Below, piece by piece: positions 39,101-47,532 of a stretch of 64,000 nt of DNA. Where the stretch lies: positions 1,798,001 through 1,862,000 of the forward strand of contig NZ_AUBJ02000001.1 of NCBI RefSeq assembly GCF_000429185.2. Direction: 5' to 3'. Under the pieces are notes generated by a model. That model was not told the DNA's origin, searched no databases, and saw only the letters and a list, made by a program, of their open reading frames with translations. Position 1 is the first letter of the stretch. Every line of letters starts with the position of its first letter. The position numbers and the translations under genes were made by a program. Origin of the DNA: Actinoalloteichus caeruleus DSM 43889. Its GTDB lineage: Bacteria; Actinomycetota; Actinomycetes; Mycobacteriales; Pseudonocardiaceae.

Positions 39101-39346
39101 GACCGCGGCGAGGCCCCGCGCACCGACCTGGAACGGGAGCTGGCGGAGGTCCTCTCCGGTCTGGTGTCGCTGCCGGCGGTGGGACGGCGGGAGGAGTTCG
39201 CCGACCTCGGCCTGCACTCGGCGCACATGATGCGGCTGATGACGACGCTGCGTTCTCGGTGGAACGTGTCCGTCCCGCTGCGGGAGCTGTACGTGTCCAA
39301 CACCCTGGAGGACCTGGCCAGGCTCGTGGAGAGGGAGCGGGCGTGA
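36194..39346 (+). CDS. NRPS module C-A-PCP
   Basis: 1050 residues, 9 nt after the megasynthase. The condensation domain (about 10-440) has SHLLMDGWSF at the catalytic site: the second His and the Asp-Gly are kept and only the first His of HHxxxDG is Ser. Adenylation (about 460-960) shows TSGSTGLPKAVVVTH, NLYGVTEAAVVST, YRTGDQAR and the A10 region TTVGGKIDVRALP. The PCP serine is in DLGLHSAHMM. There is no thioesterase domain. In the known pathway this module adds leucine, which is later cut off; the substrate here is inferred, since the FDYSVWEIWG segment is not decisive by eye. It overlaps the next gene by 4 nt. Confidence 0.88.
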   Translation: MSQLKKGIEDVYELTPIQQGLLFEQLANGDAGVYIEQLLLTFDGTLHPEEFQRAWQMVVDRHPILRTSFHWRPEGLPLQVVHQHAELPLEVLDWRHIPVAEQKEKITEWLDRERVEGFDVTQAPVMRLSVIHSEPETWIFAWRLSHLLMDGWSFGLAVSDFIDCYRAQCLGYEPERRPMRPYRDYVAWWSQRDPEGSLPFWRSELAGFTPPEQLRMGGTPPAPGEPSHGFVELSMAELEAGLRDLGRTNQLTLNTLVQGAWLVVLSHHYGTTDVACGFTMAHRPAELRGSENILGPLISTMPVRERLEPTRAALSWLRDFQIHITAVRENTSSPLFEVQRVLNLPLDVPLLESSVSYENMPMPDFALAETGMKLTEMRYDGRPHYPITMVIMPGEGMPLRVIYDRSRFSPEAAHRFCDHLRTVLTRLVESPELTVGELLPAEAVGPLPGATGDTPAPLDERPLHATFSDLAAANPDAEAVVFGDRRLTYGQLAAHSDAIAEELVERGVAPGDRVGLCLERSDALVAAMIGVFKAGAAYVPLDPEYPAERLLSMIDDAGITALVRGPDLAERTEGFTGPVLTLAEELPSSPTGRPLPEVGADAPAYVLYTSGSTGLPKAVVVTHRNAQSLLAAGRELFGFGAGDTWTFSHSFSFDYSVWEIWGALGNGGRLVVVPSWTVRSPDEFHALLRSEAVTVCSQTPILFEHFAAADEAATPADGEPALALRHIFIGGDRLHAATVRPWLARHGDDVPQLHNLYGVTEAAVVSTCHRLTSENVSTDAPLPIGRALPNQRAYLLDDRGRPVPPGSRGELCLAGPAVAAGYHAREELTARRFGVEPVAPAERMYRTGDQARALPDGTLEYLGRDDSQVKIRGYRVELGEIEAVLRSHPSVASSVAVARADAGGERILCYGVPGDGDRAPESEVRDFAARRLPAHMVPTAFGWLDALPTTVGGKIDVRALPELETTAGGDRGEAPRTDLERELAEVLSGLVSLPAVGRREEFADLGLHSAHMMRLMTTLRSRWNVSVPLRELYVSNTLEDLARLVERERA

Positions 39347-40518
39347 GCGCACCGACGGTGACCACGGGCAACGGGGCTGCCCCGCCGCCCCTCACCCGGC
39401 TCTCCCCGGAGGACGAGGCGTGGCGGGCCCATGTGCGGGCGTTCGCCGAGGAGCACATCGCCCCGTTGTCCGACCGGATGGACCGGGACGCCACCCTCGA
39501 CCCGGGGCTGCGGGAGAAGCTGTTCTCCGCCGGTCTGATGGCGGTGGAGGCCCCGGCCCGCTACGGCGGCCGAGGTGGCTCGCTGTTCCAGGTCGTGCTG
39601 ACGATCGAGGAGGTCGCCCGGGTCGACCCCGGCGTGGCGGTGGGTGTCGACGTGCACAACGCCCTGGTCGTGGCGACCCTGCTCCGGCAGGGCACCGGGG
39701 ACCAGAAGCGGCGCCGGTTGCCGCTGCTGGCCACCCGCCAGGTGGGGGCGTTCGCGTTGTCCGAGGAGAACGCCGGGTCCGACGCCTTCGCGGGCACGAC
39801 CACGGCGGTGCCCACCTCCGACGGCGGGTACCGCATCAACGGCCGGAAGCGGTGGACGAGCAACGCCGGCCAGGCCGACGTGTTCCTGGTGTTCGCCAGG
39901 ACCGAGGGGCACGGTTCCTCGGCGTTCCTGGTGGACCGGACGGCTGAGGGGCTGAGCATCGACCCCCGCACCGAGCAGATGGGGGTGCGGGCGGCTGCCA
40001 CCGCGGACGTGGTGCTCACCGATGTGCGCGTCCGCCGCCAGGACTGCGTGGGCGGGCCGGGCGGCGGCGAGGGGGTGGCGATCGGCGCGCTCGACATCGG
40101 CCGGATCGGCATCGCCGCGCAGATGGTGGGACTGGCCCAGGGCGCCCTGGACGAGGCGGTGGCCTACAGCAGGACCCGGGAGCAGTTCGGGCAGCCGATC
40201 GGCTCCTACCAGGGGGTGCGGTTCACCCTGGCCGACATCGCCACCGAGGTCGCGGCCGCGCGAGCCCTGCTCTACGACGTGACCAGGACGGTGGCGGCGG
40301 GGACGGACATCGCGGAACGCCTCCGGCTGACCGCGATGGCCAAGTACTTCGCCTCCCAGGTGGCCGAACGGGCCGCCTCCCGGGCCTTGGAGGTGCTCGG
40401 CGGCAACGGCTTCACCCGGGAGTACCCGCTGGAGCGGTTCTACCGGGACGTCAAGGCGGGCAAGATCTACGAGGGGACCTCGAACATGCTGCTCCGGAGC
40501 ATCGCGGGGTCGCTGTGA
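39343..40518 (+). CDS. Acyl-CoA-dehydrogenase-like flavoprotein, trans-acting with the assembly line
   Basis: 391 residues from GTG 39343 (GTGA overlap with the NRPS stop). Complete family pattern: FALSEENAGSDAFAG, KRWTSNAGQADVFLVFA, TREQFGQPIGSYQGVRF, LGGNGFTREYPLERFYRDVKAG, and the catalytic glutamate in YEGTSNM. It differs from the other family member at 17904, which lacks that glutamate. Its place directly behind the NRPS genes fits the trans-acting flavoprotein that takes part in C-C bond formation and heterocycle formation of 2,2'-bipyridine in the published work on caerulomycin/collismycin. Overlaps the thioesterase gene by 4 nt. Confidence 0.8.
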   Translation: MSAPTVTTGNGAAPPPLTRLSPEDEAWRAHVRAFAEEHIAPLSDRMDRDATLDPGLREKLFSAGLMAVEAPARYGGRGGSLFQVVLTIEEVARVDPGVAVGVDVHNALVVATLLRQGTGDQKRRRLPLLATRQVGAFALSEENAGSDAFAGTTTAVPTSDGGYRINGRKRWTSNAGQADVFLVFARTEGHGSSAFLVDRTAEGLSIDPRTEQMGVRAAATADVVLTDVRVRRQDCVGGPGGGEGVAIGALDIGRIGIAAQMVGLAQGALDEAVAYSRTREQFGQPIGSYQGVRFTLADIATEVAAARALLYDVTRTVAAGTDIAERLRLTAMAKYFASQVAERAASRALEVLGGNGFTREYPLERFYRDVKAGKIYEGTSNMLLRSIAGSL

Positions 40519-41231
40519 CGACCCGGTTGTACTGCCTGGCCCACGCCGGCGGAGACGCGCGGATGTTCAGGTCGTGGTCGGCGGCGCTGGCCCCGGAGGT
40601 GGAGGTGCGCCCGGTGCAGTTGCCCGGGCGCGGTGACCGGCTGCGGGATCCGCTGGTCGACGACCTGTCGACCGTGTTGGACGACGTGCTGTCCTCAGTG
40701 GACACCGACGTGCCCTACGCGCTGTTCGGGCACAGCCTGGGCGCGATCCTCGCGTTCGAGGCCGCGGGCAGGCTGCGGGACGCCGGACTGCCCGGCCCCC
40801 GGTGCCTGTTCGTCTCCGGGCACCGCGCCCCGCACCTGCCGTTGCGGGAGGCGGTGATCCACCACCTGCCCGACGACCAGTTCATCGAACGGCTGCGTGA
40901 GCTCAACGGCACGCCGCCGGTGGTGTTGGAGAGCCCGGCGTTCCTCCGGGTCCTCCTGCCGGTGCTGCGGGCCGACTTCACCATCTCGGAGACCTACCGC
41001 TACCGGGACCGCCCGGCCTTGGACTGCCCGGTCGTCGCGCTGGGCGGGAAGGAGGACCCCGACGTCGATGGCACGGAGCTGGCGGAGTGGCAGCGCCACA
41101 CCCGAGGGCCGTGCCGCAGGACGATGTTCCCCGGTGGGCACTTCTTCCTGTCCTCGGAACGGGATGCGGTGCTGGCGGTGGTGGCGGCCGAGTTGGGCTC
41201 GGTGACCTCGCCGCAGCGGTCGTCCCCCTGA
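40515..41231 (+). CDS. Type II thioesterase
   Basis: 238 residues, alpha/beta hydrolase. Nucleophile Ser in ALFGHSLGAILAFE, the family start YCLAHAGGDARMF, an aspartate in KEDPDVD and the catalytic His in MFPGGHFFLSSE. Editing thioesterases remove stalled or wrong acyl groups from carrier domains. It is the last gene of the coupled set MSOX-PKS/NRPS-NRPS-ACAD-TE, where every junction but one is an overlap. As no releasing thioesterase domain is seen on the NRPSs, this enzyme could also take part in release. Confidence 0.9.
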   Translation: MTTRLYCLAHAGGDARMFRSWSAALAPEVEVRPVQLPGRGDRLRDPLVDDLSTVLDDVLSSVDTDVPYALFGHSLGAILAFEAAGRLRDAGLPGPRCLFVSGHRAPHLPLREAVIHHLPDDQFIERLRELNGTPPVVLESPAFLRVLLPVLRADFTISETYRYRDRPALDCPVVALGGKEDPDVDGTELAEWQRHTRGPCRRTMFPGGHFFLSSERDAVLAVVAAELGSVTSPQRSSP

Positions 41232-41322
41232 AGCGGGGACGGCGACGGAGGCCGACGGCGACCCCGGTCCGGGGTCCGCCGGTCTCCCCCTGGACGCGCC
41301 GACGCCCCGGCGCGAAACACCG

Positions 41323-41364
41323 ACGTCCGTCGGCGGTTCCCGGGCTGTGACCGCCGACGGACGT
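41323..41364. terminator. Long stem-loop between convergent genes
   Basis: Perfect 15-bp stem ACGTCCGTCGGCGGT / ACCGCCGACGGACGT with a 12-nt loop; flanking CACCG / CGGTG extends it imperfectly. About 90 nt after the thioesterase stop, facing the luxR gene. Confidence 0.75.
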
Positions 41365-41720
41365 CCGGTGAGCGGTGGACGGGCGATCCGCCGGTCCACC
41401 CGGGCGGGTGGAGCGCCGGAGGTGGGGCGCCCGGCGGAGGGCAGCGGGAACGACCGGCCCGCGCCGAGCGGGACCGGTCCGGGGATCGGGAACGACAGGA
41501 GACGTGGGTGCGGGCGGAGGCGGACGACGACGTTGTCGTCCGGTCGGTACCGAGACTGGCCCCCGACGTGCTCCAGGTGACCGGGTGACCGGAGGTGGGA
41601 CGTCCGGCGCACCGCGGGGTGGGGCGGTGCCGGGTTGTCCGGGAGGGAGGTCCTCCCGCCACGGACAACCGGTCCTCAAGGAGGGTGAGGTACTCGGCCC
41701 AGCCGCCCAGCCCGCCGCCG
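41365..41720. other. Gene-free stretch
   Basis: About 355 bp beyond the stem-loop and before the luxR stop; nothing recognisable. Confidence 0.35.
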
Positions 41721-42272
41721 TCAGAGCGAGCAGGACCGCGTGCAGGACCGCACCGGTCCGTTGCTGGTGCTCTCGGGCACCAGCCCGTGGTGCATCGCGA
41801 TCACCACGGCTTCGGTTCTGTCGGCAGCGCCGAGCTTGTGGTAGATCATGTGGAGGTGCGCCTTGACCGTCTGCTCGGTGATGTGCAGGGACCGTCCGAT
41901 GCGGCGGTTGGAGGAACCCTGCATGAGCAGGTCGAGGACCTGCTGTTGACGTCGGGTGAGTTGGAGTTTGCGCCCGTTCGGCGCCTCCGACGGCGTCTCC
42001 CCCGCGTCCCGGTCCGTGGTGGGGGAGGGACGAGGTCGCTCCGGCTGGGCCGCCCCCTCGGGGAGGTCCCGTCCCGCTCCCTCCGGTTCGCGGTAGTCGC
42101 GGGGCGTCGGCAGGCTGCTGCGTGCCCGACGGGCGAAGTCCCCGAGTTCCTGTAATCGGGCGAGCACTTCGTGGATCACCGCGAGGGCGGTCTGGACACC
42201 GTCCTCGTCTCGTCGTTCGAGCGCTGGTTCTCGTCGCTCGGACGCTGGCATGACATTCGTACGGTCGATCAC
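41721..42272 (-). CDS. LuxR-family regulator
   Basis: 183 residues. C-terminal GerE-type HTH: LTRRQQQVLDLLMQGSSNRRIGRSL, then TEQTVKAHLHMIYHKLGA. The N-terminal 90 residues are charged and Pro-rich with no receiver domain, so it is an orphan single-HTH regulator. I chose GTG 42272 because it overlaps the amidohydrolase stop (GTGA); ATG 42251 is the alternative. Two cysteines lie in the last six residues. Likely pathway-specific regulator; it shares the promoter controlled by the TGACTG palindrome at 43664. Confidence 0.8.
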   Translation of the reverse strand: MIDRTNVMPASERREPALERRDEDGVQTALAVIHEVLARLQELGDFARRARSSLPTPRDYREPEGAGRDLPEGAAQPERPRPSPTTDRDAGETPSEAPNGRKLQLTRRQQQVLDLLMQGSSNRRIGRSLHITEQTVKAHLHMIYHKLGAADRTEAVVIAMHHGLVPESTSNGPVRSCTRSCSL

Positions 42273-43534
42273 CGGGTGAGCCGCCCTCCTGTGTGGTTGG
42301 GACACTTGACGAGCGTTCCGGCCTTCCAGACGTGGGTCACGGTGTCTGGTCGGGCCAGGACGGAGATGTCCTGGAGCGGGTCGGAGGCCAACGCGATCAC
42401 GTCGGCGTCGTATCCCTTCGCCAGCTGCCCGGACAGTGGTGCCTGTGGACCGAGCGTGGCGGGGGCGTCGGCCGTGCCGGCGGCGATCGCCTGGAGCGGG
42501 CTCAGGCCCGCGGCCACCAGGTAACCGAACTCCTCACCGTTGTGCCCCCAGCCGAACGGTGTCTCGGGCATGCTGGTGCCCAGGTCGGTTCCCATGGCGA
42601 TGCGGACTCCGGCACCGTGCGCGAGGGCCATCGCGGCCCGGTGCCGTTCCTGGAGTTCGTGCAGCTTCCTGCGGGCGGCGGGCGACACCTGGTCGGCTCT
42701 GGAGAGGATCGCCTCGTAGATGGTTCGGGTGGGCACCAGGATCGCCCCGCACTCCCGCATCGCGGCGGCGACCTCCTCGTCGACGTCGGTGCCGTGTTCG
42801 ATGGTCCGGCAACCAGCCCGCAACGCGGCCATGATCCCGGCCTTGCCGTGGCAGTGCGCCGCGACGACCCGATCGGACCTGGCTGCCTCCTCGACGATCG
42901 CCCGGAGCTCGGCGTCGCTGAACTGCTGGTGGGCGGGGTGGTCGAGTTCGCTGAGGACTCCCCCCGACGCGCAGACCTTGATGACCCTGGCGCCGAGCCT
43001 CAGTTGGAGCCGGGTGGCGCGCAGGCAGTCGTCGACCCCGTCCGCGACCTGGAGCATCCCGTTCCGCCGTTGCGGGTCCACGACCCAGGCGTGGGGCAGG
43101 CCGTGGGCGTCGGAGTGCCCACCGGTGGGGCTGATCACACTGCCGGCGGGGTAGACGGTCGGACCGGGAACGGTGCCCTCGTCGATGACCCTGGCGAGGT
43201 AGACCCCGTACCCGCCGACCTCCCGCACGCTGGTGAACCCGGCGTCGAGGGCGAGCTGGGCGTCGCGGACCGATCGCGCGACGGCGACCTCGGCCTGGTT
43301 CAGCATCAGTTGTTCGGTGCCGACCGGTCCTCGAAGCCCCGTGAAATGGGTGTGGCAGTCCCAGAGCCCGGGCATGACGACGTCGACCTCGTGGATCTCG
43401 TCGTCGGGATTCGGAGGTGGCGCGGCCGCAGCGGAGCCGGAATAGCCAATCCGGTCACCCTCGAACAGCACAACGCCGTTCGGAACAGGTTCGCCTCGCC
43501 CTGGAATCAGTAGACCCGCGTGGATGCGGTACAC
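42269..43534 (-). CDS. crmL: Metal-dependent amidohydrolase, CrmL-like
   Basis: 421 residues, imidazolonepropionase/prolidase-type amidohydrolase. Metal ligands visible: His61 and His63 (CHTHF), carboxylated-Lys candidate Lys186 (VIKVCASGG), His227 or His229 (AAHCHG), His247 (EHGTD), Asp317 (GTDLG). In caerulomycin biosynthesis a trans-acting amidohydrolase (CrmL) hydrolyses off the temporary leucine after assembly. GTG start at 43534. It leads a two-gene operon with luxR, and operator site 3 lies 130 bp upstream, the only biosynthetic gene in the window with this site. Confidence 0.85.
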   Translation of the reverse strand: MYRIHAGLLIPGRGEPVPNGVVLFEGDRIGYSGSAAAAPPPNPDDEIHEVDVVMPGLWDCHTHFTGLRGPVGTEQLMLNQAEVAVARSVRDAQLALDAGFTSVREVGGYGVYLARVIDEGTVPGPTVYPAGSVISPTGGHSDAHGLPHAWVVDPQRRNGMLQVADGVDDCLRATRLQLRLGARVIKVCASGGVLSELDHPAHQQFSDAELRAIVEEAARSDRVVAAHCHGKAGIMAALRAGCRTIEHGTDVDEEVAAAMRECGAILVPTRTIYEAILSRADQVSPAARRKLHELQERHRAAMALAHGAGVRIAMGTDLGTSMPETPFGWGHNGEEFGYLVAAGLSPLQAIAAGTADAPATLGPQAPLSGQLAKGYDADVIALASDPLQDISVLARPDTVTHVWKAGTLVKCPNHTGGRLTR

Positions 43535-43663
43535 GACAAATCCTTCATCTCAGGCCCCCCGTTGACCATCACTTAACACGATGATATGGTTCCTGATTAA
43601 ACTGGGACACCCCCAGATCCTCGATCGAATATAACCCAACCGTGACCGTGCGGCAAGGGTCAA

Positions 43664-43680
43664 TGACTGTCGGTCAGTCA
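43664..43680. promoter_or_regulatory. Palindromic operator, site 3 (TGACTG-TCGGT-CAGTCA)
   Basis: Third copy of the 6-5-6 palindrome, 30 kb from the other two, upstream of the amidohydrolase-luxR operon. On the minus strand it directly abuts TTGACC (43658-43663), a -35-like element, so binding would probably repress. Confidence 0.7.
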
Positions 43681-44861
43681 CCCTGTCCACCCCCTGTCCG
43701 GTTCCCGGCGGAAATACACTGGTCACATACCTGAATTTCACAACGCCCCACCCCCACCCGGAGTGGACCGCGAACCAGTTCGGGGCGGGCATTCACAGTC
43801 TGTCACAGCATCCCGCGTCGCGGGGTTCGCCACCGCTCCACGGGCCGACGGACGGGAAACGACACGATCACGACGATATTGCGCGGGTATCTCACGGAAG
43901 CGGAGCGACGAACGGAGGCCACCCACCGGAGGCCACCCGCCGACTCCAGGCCCGCCCCCGTGACCCGCGCCCGTCCCCTGGTGGCCCCGCACCCCGCGCC
44001 CGCCGAGCACAGCCCCAGCCGCGCCGTCACCCCGGCGGAACCCGACCGCCACCCCACCTCCGATGCGGCACCCGTTCGCGCTGGTCAGGGCCGGTCGTAG
44101 TGGGCCGGTGACCTGGCGTCGAGGCCACGACCAGGGGCACGAGAACCCGGGCCGCACGCCGATCCGAGTTCACGGCGGCCGCGCGGCCCGCCCGCCGGTC
44201 AGGAACCGCCGCCCGTGCGGGCGCACCACCCCGAACCCCGGCGCCAGATCCCGAACCACCCGCCAAGCGGAACCGGGGAACGCCGCTGACACCGGTCCGT
44301 TCCACTCCCGTCGGAAATGGAGCGGACCGACCGCGACACCGAGCGAACCGGACGTTCCGGGACGGAACACCGCCCCCGGCCGGGACGCACCGTCGCCACC
44401 GACCCGGCCAACACCTTTTCCCGCCAGCGGAAATAGAGCGGTGTCCGAGTCCGACCCGACCCGGTGGCTCCCGTTTCCCGAGTTCCCGAAAGAACCTCCC
44501 GTCGTCCTGACGAGTTCCCGGCCACCGTTCCACACGGTCAGCCGCGCGCCACCCCGGGCCCAACGATCACTGGGCCAGGTGACCCAGTACGCGCGCCACC
44601 CGATGGAAGCGGGAATTCCCCTTGCCAGGCGCGCCCCGGACGGCCACCCGAAACGACCGCACCCGTCACCCGTACGGCGGTTCCGCGCCGAATTCCCCGC
44701 CAGAACTCCCCCACGCGTACTACACCGTTCTGCGCCTCGCGGATTCCAGACAGGGCATCGCCGTTTCGGTAAAGTCTCCGGTGCCGCCGCCGGGACATCC
44801 GACTTTTCCCGCAGCTGGTTCCTCTTCTCCTGATCAGCACGAGCCGGCAAGGAGACGTACG
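43681..44861. other. Large divergent intergenic region
   Basis: With 43535-43663 this is 1.3 kb between the amidohydrolase and AMP-ligase genes, the longest gene-free gap inside the cluster. Open frames on both strands are Arg/Pro-rich and lack any recognisable motif. 43540-43640 is unusually AT-rich. No transposase remnant is recognisable. Confidence 0.4.
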
Positions 44862-45971
44862 TTGACGACACCTGCCCCATCACCGCTGGACACTCCGTGG
44901 CAGACACCGCCGGACGCGCAGGACCTGGTGCGGGAGGCGGTCGAGTGGCACTTCAACCCGAAAACCGGGTCCCGGTTCTGGCTCGAGCGGGCCAGGACAC
45001 TGGACTTCAACCCGCTGACCGACGTCCACACGGTCGAGGACCTGACGCTGTTCCCGAACGTCGTCGACGAGCTGCGGCACATCCCCGTGGAGGACATGGT
45101 CCCCCAGGGTTACGCCTCGATCGCGGGAATCACCGCGCGCCCCCTCGTGGGTGAGAGCGGGGGCACCACCGGACGTCCCAAGCGGATCTACAGCCTCCCC
45201 GACGTCCTGAACTCCTCCTGGCGCTGGTACTGGTCGCGGTTGCGGGAACACGACATGCCCACCGGCCGGAACTGGCTCGGCGTGGTCCCGATGGGGCCGC
45301 ACATGATCGGCACCCTGACACAGGACGCGGCGGCCGAGTTCGGCGGTATCTACTTCCCCCTCGACCTGGACCCCCGCTGGGCCAAGCGCTGCGTGGCGTC
45401 GGGGTCGGCCGAGGCGGTGAAGGGGTACGTGAACCACCTGGTGGACCAGGTCGAGTGGATCCTCACCACCCAGGACATCGGGCTGATCGCCGCGACCCCA
45501 CCCCTGCTGCAGGCCATCTGCACCAGGGAACACCTGGTCGACATCATCAACGAGCGGGTCCACACCATCACCTGGAGCGGCGCGTCGATGGACGCCGACA
45601 CCGCGGAGCTGATGGCCACCGAGGTGTTCCCCGAGGTCAACATCATCGGGATCTACGGCAGCGCGATGATCTTCTGCGGCATCCCGCAGCGGCCAGGCGG
45701 CGGACGCACCGACCCGGCGATCTTCGACCCGCCCTCGCCGTTCTCGATGTTCGGCCTCCTCGACCCGGAGACCGGCGGCAGCGTGCCCTACGGGGAACGG
45801 GGCCAACTGGTCTCCCACCACATGACCAGGAACCTGTTCCTGCCGAACAACCTGGAACGGGACACCGCCATCCGCCACGAGCACGGCCTGGGCTACGCCG
45901 GCGACGCCCTCTCCGAGGTGCGGCCCGTCGAGGAGTTCGGTTCGGCGAAGGTGATCGAGGGGGTCTACTGA
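44862..45971 (+). CDS. AMP-forming acyl ligase, EhpF-like
   Basis: 369 residues. TTG start at 44862 set by AAGGAG 7 nt upstream; the frame is open further back without a ribosome site. The phosphate-binding loop is GESGGTTGRPKRIY and the adenylate region IIGIYGSAMIFCG replaces the usual YGxTE. The short length and sequence style fit EhpF-type carboxylate-activating enzymes that work with an aldehyde dehydrogenase to reduce an aromatic acid to an aldehyde (D-alanylgriseoluteic acid pathway). Two nt before the aldehyde-dehydrogenase gene. Would activate the bipyridine carboxylate set free by the amidohydrolase; inference. Confidence 0.75.
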   Translation: MTTPAPSPLDTPWQTPPDAQDLVREAVEWHFNPKTGSRFWLERARTLDFNPLTDVHTVEDLTLFPNVVDELRHIPVEDMVPQGYASIAGITARPLVGESGGTTGRPKRIYSLPDVLNSSWRWYWSRLREHDMPTGRNWLGVVPMGPHMIGTLTQDAAAEFGGIYFPLDLDPRWAKRCVASGSAEAVKGYVNHLVDQVEWILTTQDIGLIAATPPLLQAICTREHLVDIINERVHTITWSGASMDADTAELMATEVFPEVNIIGIYGSAMIFCGIPQRPGGGRTDPAIFDPPSPFSMFGLLDPETGGSVPYGERGQLVSHHMTRNLFLPNNLERDTAIRHEHGLGYAGDALSEVRPVEEFGSAKVIEGVY

Positions 45972-45973
45972 CA

Positions 45974-47367
45974 GTGCCCACCGCATCCCCTGCCCTGATG
46001 GAACTGGCCGCGCTCGGGCCACGCGGCCCCTACGTGTCCCGCAACCGCGAGCTGGTCGCCGACGTGCGCGGCGGTCCACTCGCCGAACTCAGCCTGGTCC
46101 CCGCGCTGTTCGTCCAACGCGCGATGCGGACGCTGTCGAAGGCGGAGAGCCCGGGTGAGTCCGACCGCGAGGCGGCGCTCACCCAGGCCGGTCCGCTGTT
46201 CAGCACGGGGGTCGTGGGCGGGGTGAGCGCCGAGGAGTACCACCGGGCGGTCGCCGCCGCCTCGGGAATGCCGATCACCTTCGTGCGCACCGCGTCCCAG
46301 GGGGTGGGCGACTACGCGGCGGCCGCGTTCGACGCCGCGCGGATGGCCCGCCCCGTCGGCGCGGTGAGCGGATGGCGGGCCCGGCGGCCCGATCCGGGGC
46401 GGCGGTGTGGGTGCGACGGGGTGACGTGCTCGCCGTGCACGCCCCGGCCAACACGCCCGCCGTGCACAGCGCGTGGCTCGACGCCCTGGCGTTGGGCTAC
46501 CGGGTGGCGGTGCGACCGTCCCGCCGGGAGCCGTTCACGCCGCACCGACTGGTGACCGCGCTGCGGGAGAGCGGGTTCGGACCGGACCAGCTCCTGTTGT
46601 TGCCGACCGACCACGCCGCCGCGGACGGCATCATCGCCGAGGCGGACGTCGCCCTCGCCTTCGGCGGGGACGCCGTGGTCGGCAAGTACGGCGCCGGCCC
46701 GATGGTGCTCCCCCAGGGCCCCGGGCGGTCGAAGATCCTGCTGACCAGCGGCGCCGACGTCGACCGCCACCTGGACACCGTCGTCGAGTCGGTCGCCGAC
46801 CAGGCGGGCACCGGGTGCGTCAACGCGACGGCGGTGTTCGTCGAAGGAGACCCGGCGCCGGTGGCCGAGGCGATCGCCGCCCGGTTGGCCGACGCGCCCG
46901 CCCTGCCCCCCGAGGACGAGCGGGCGGTGCTCCCGGTGCGCGCGGAGTCCGATGCCAGGGACATCGACGAGTTCCTGCGTTCCCGCCGGGGCGACGCGCG
47001 TTCCCTGCTGGGGGACACGGTGGTGGCCCCGCTCGGGGACGGCTCCGCCGCGCTGCGTCCCGCCGTGTTCCTGGTGGACCGGGCGGACGCGCCGCAGGCC
47101 AGGATCGAACTCGGTTTCCCCTGCGTGTGGGTGGCGCCGTGGACGAGGCAGGACGGGATCGCCCCGCTCCGGGACACGCTGGTGCTGACCGTGCTCGGGG
47201 ACGACGAGGCGCTGGTGGACCGGTTGGTGGCGGAGCCCAGCATCCGCAACGTGCACGTGGGCGACCACCCGACCACCTGGAGTCGACCGGGGGTTCCCCA
47301 CGACGGCTACCTCGGGGAGTTCCTGATGCGGGCCAAGACGGTCATCCGGGACGATCCCGGGCGGTAG
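45974..47367 (+). pseudogene. Aldehyde dehydrogenase/acyl reductase, EhpG-like, apparent frameshift
   Basis: The first about 135 codons (from GTG 45974: PTASPALMELAALGPRGPYV onwards, to VGAVSGWRARRP) are in one frame; the rest (SGAAVWVRRGDVLAVHAPAN to the stop at 47367) is in the -1 frame. Together they give about 464 residues of ALDH superfamily, with the catalytic Cys in GTGCVNATAVF. The switch lies near 46380-46420, in a run of GGGGCGGCGG, consistent with loss of one base. Either a true mutation, a sequencing error, or two polypeptides. Partner of the preceding ligase in reducing a carboxylate to an aldehyde. Confidence 0.7.
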
Positions 47368-47370
47368 GGA

Positions 47371-47414
47371 CGTCGCGGGGCCGGCGTCACCGTCGCCGCC
47401 CGGCCCCCGCGACG
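47371..47414 (+). terminator. Stem-loop after the reductase gene
   Basis: CGTCGCGGGGCCGG / CCGGCCCCCGCGACG with a one-base bulge, starting 4 nt after the stop. Confidence 0.65.
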
Positions 47415-47532
47415 CCGGCCGCCTCCGCCGGTGGTGGGCTCGGACGCGGCCGCCACCGAACTCGTCCGCGTCCCGCCCAGGCCAGCGCGGGCGTTCGTGC
47501 GCTGGAACCCGTCGACTGGAAGGTGCCCGATC

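Noticed and set aside
44063-44833. Possible gene in the gap before the AMP ligase
   Set aside because: No ribosome site, Arg/Pro-rich throughout, overlapping frames on both strands equally open, no recognisable motif.
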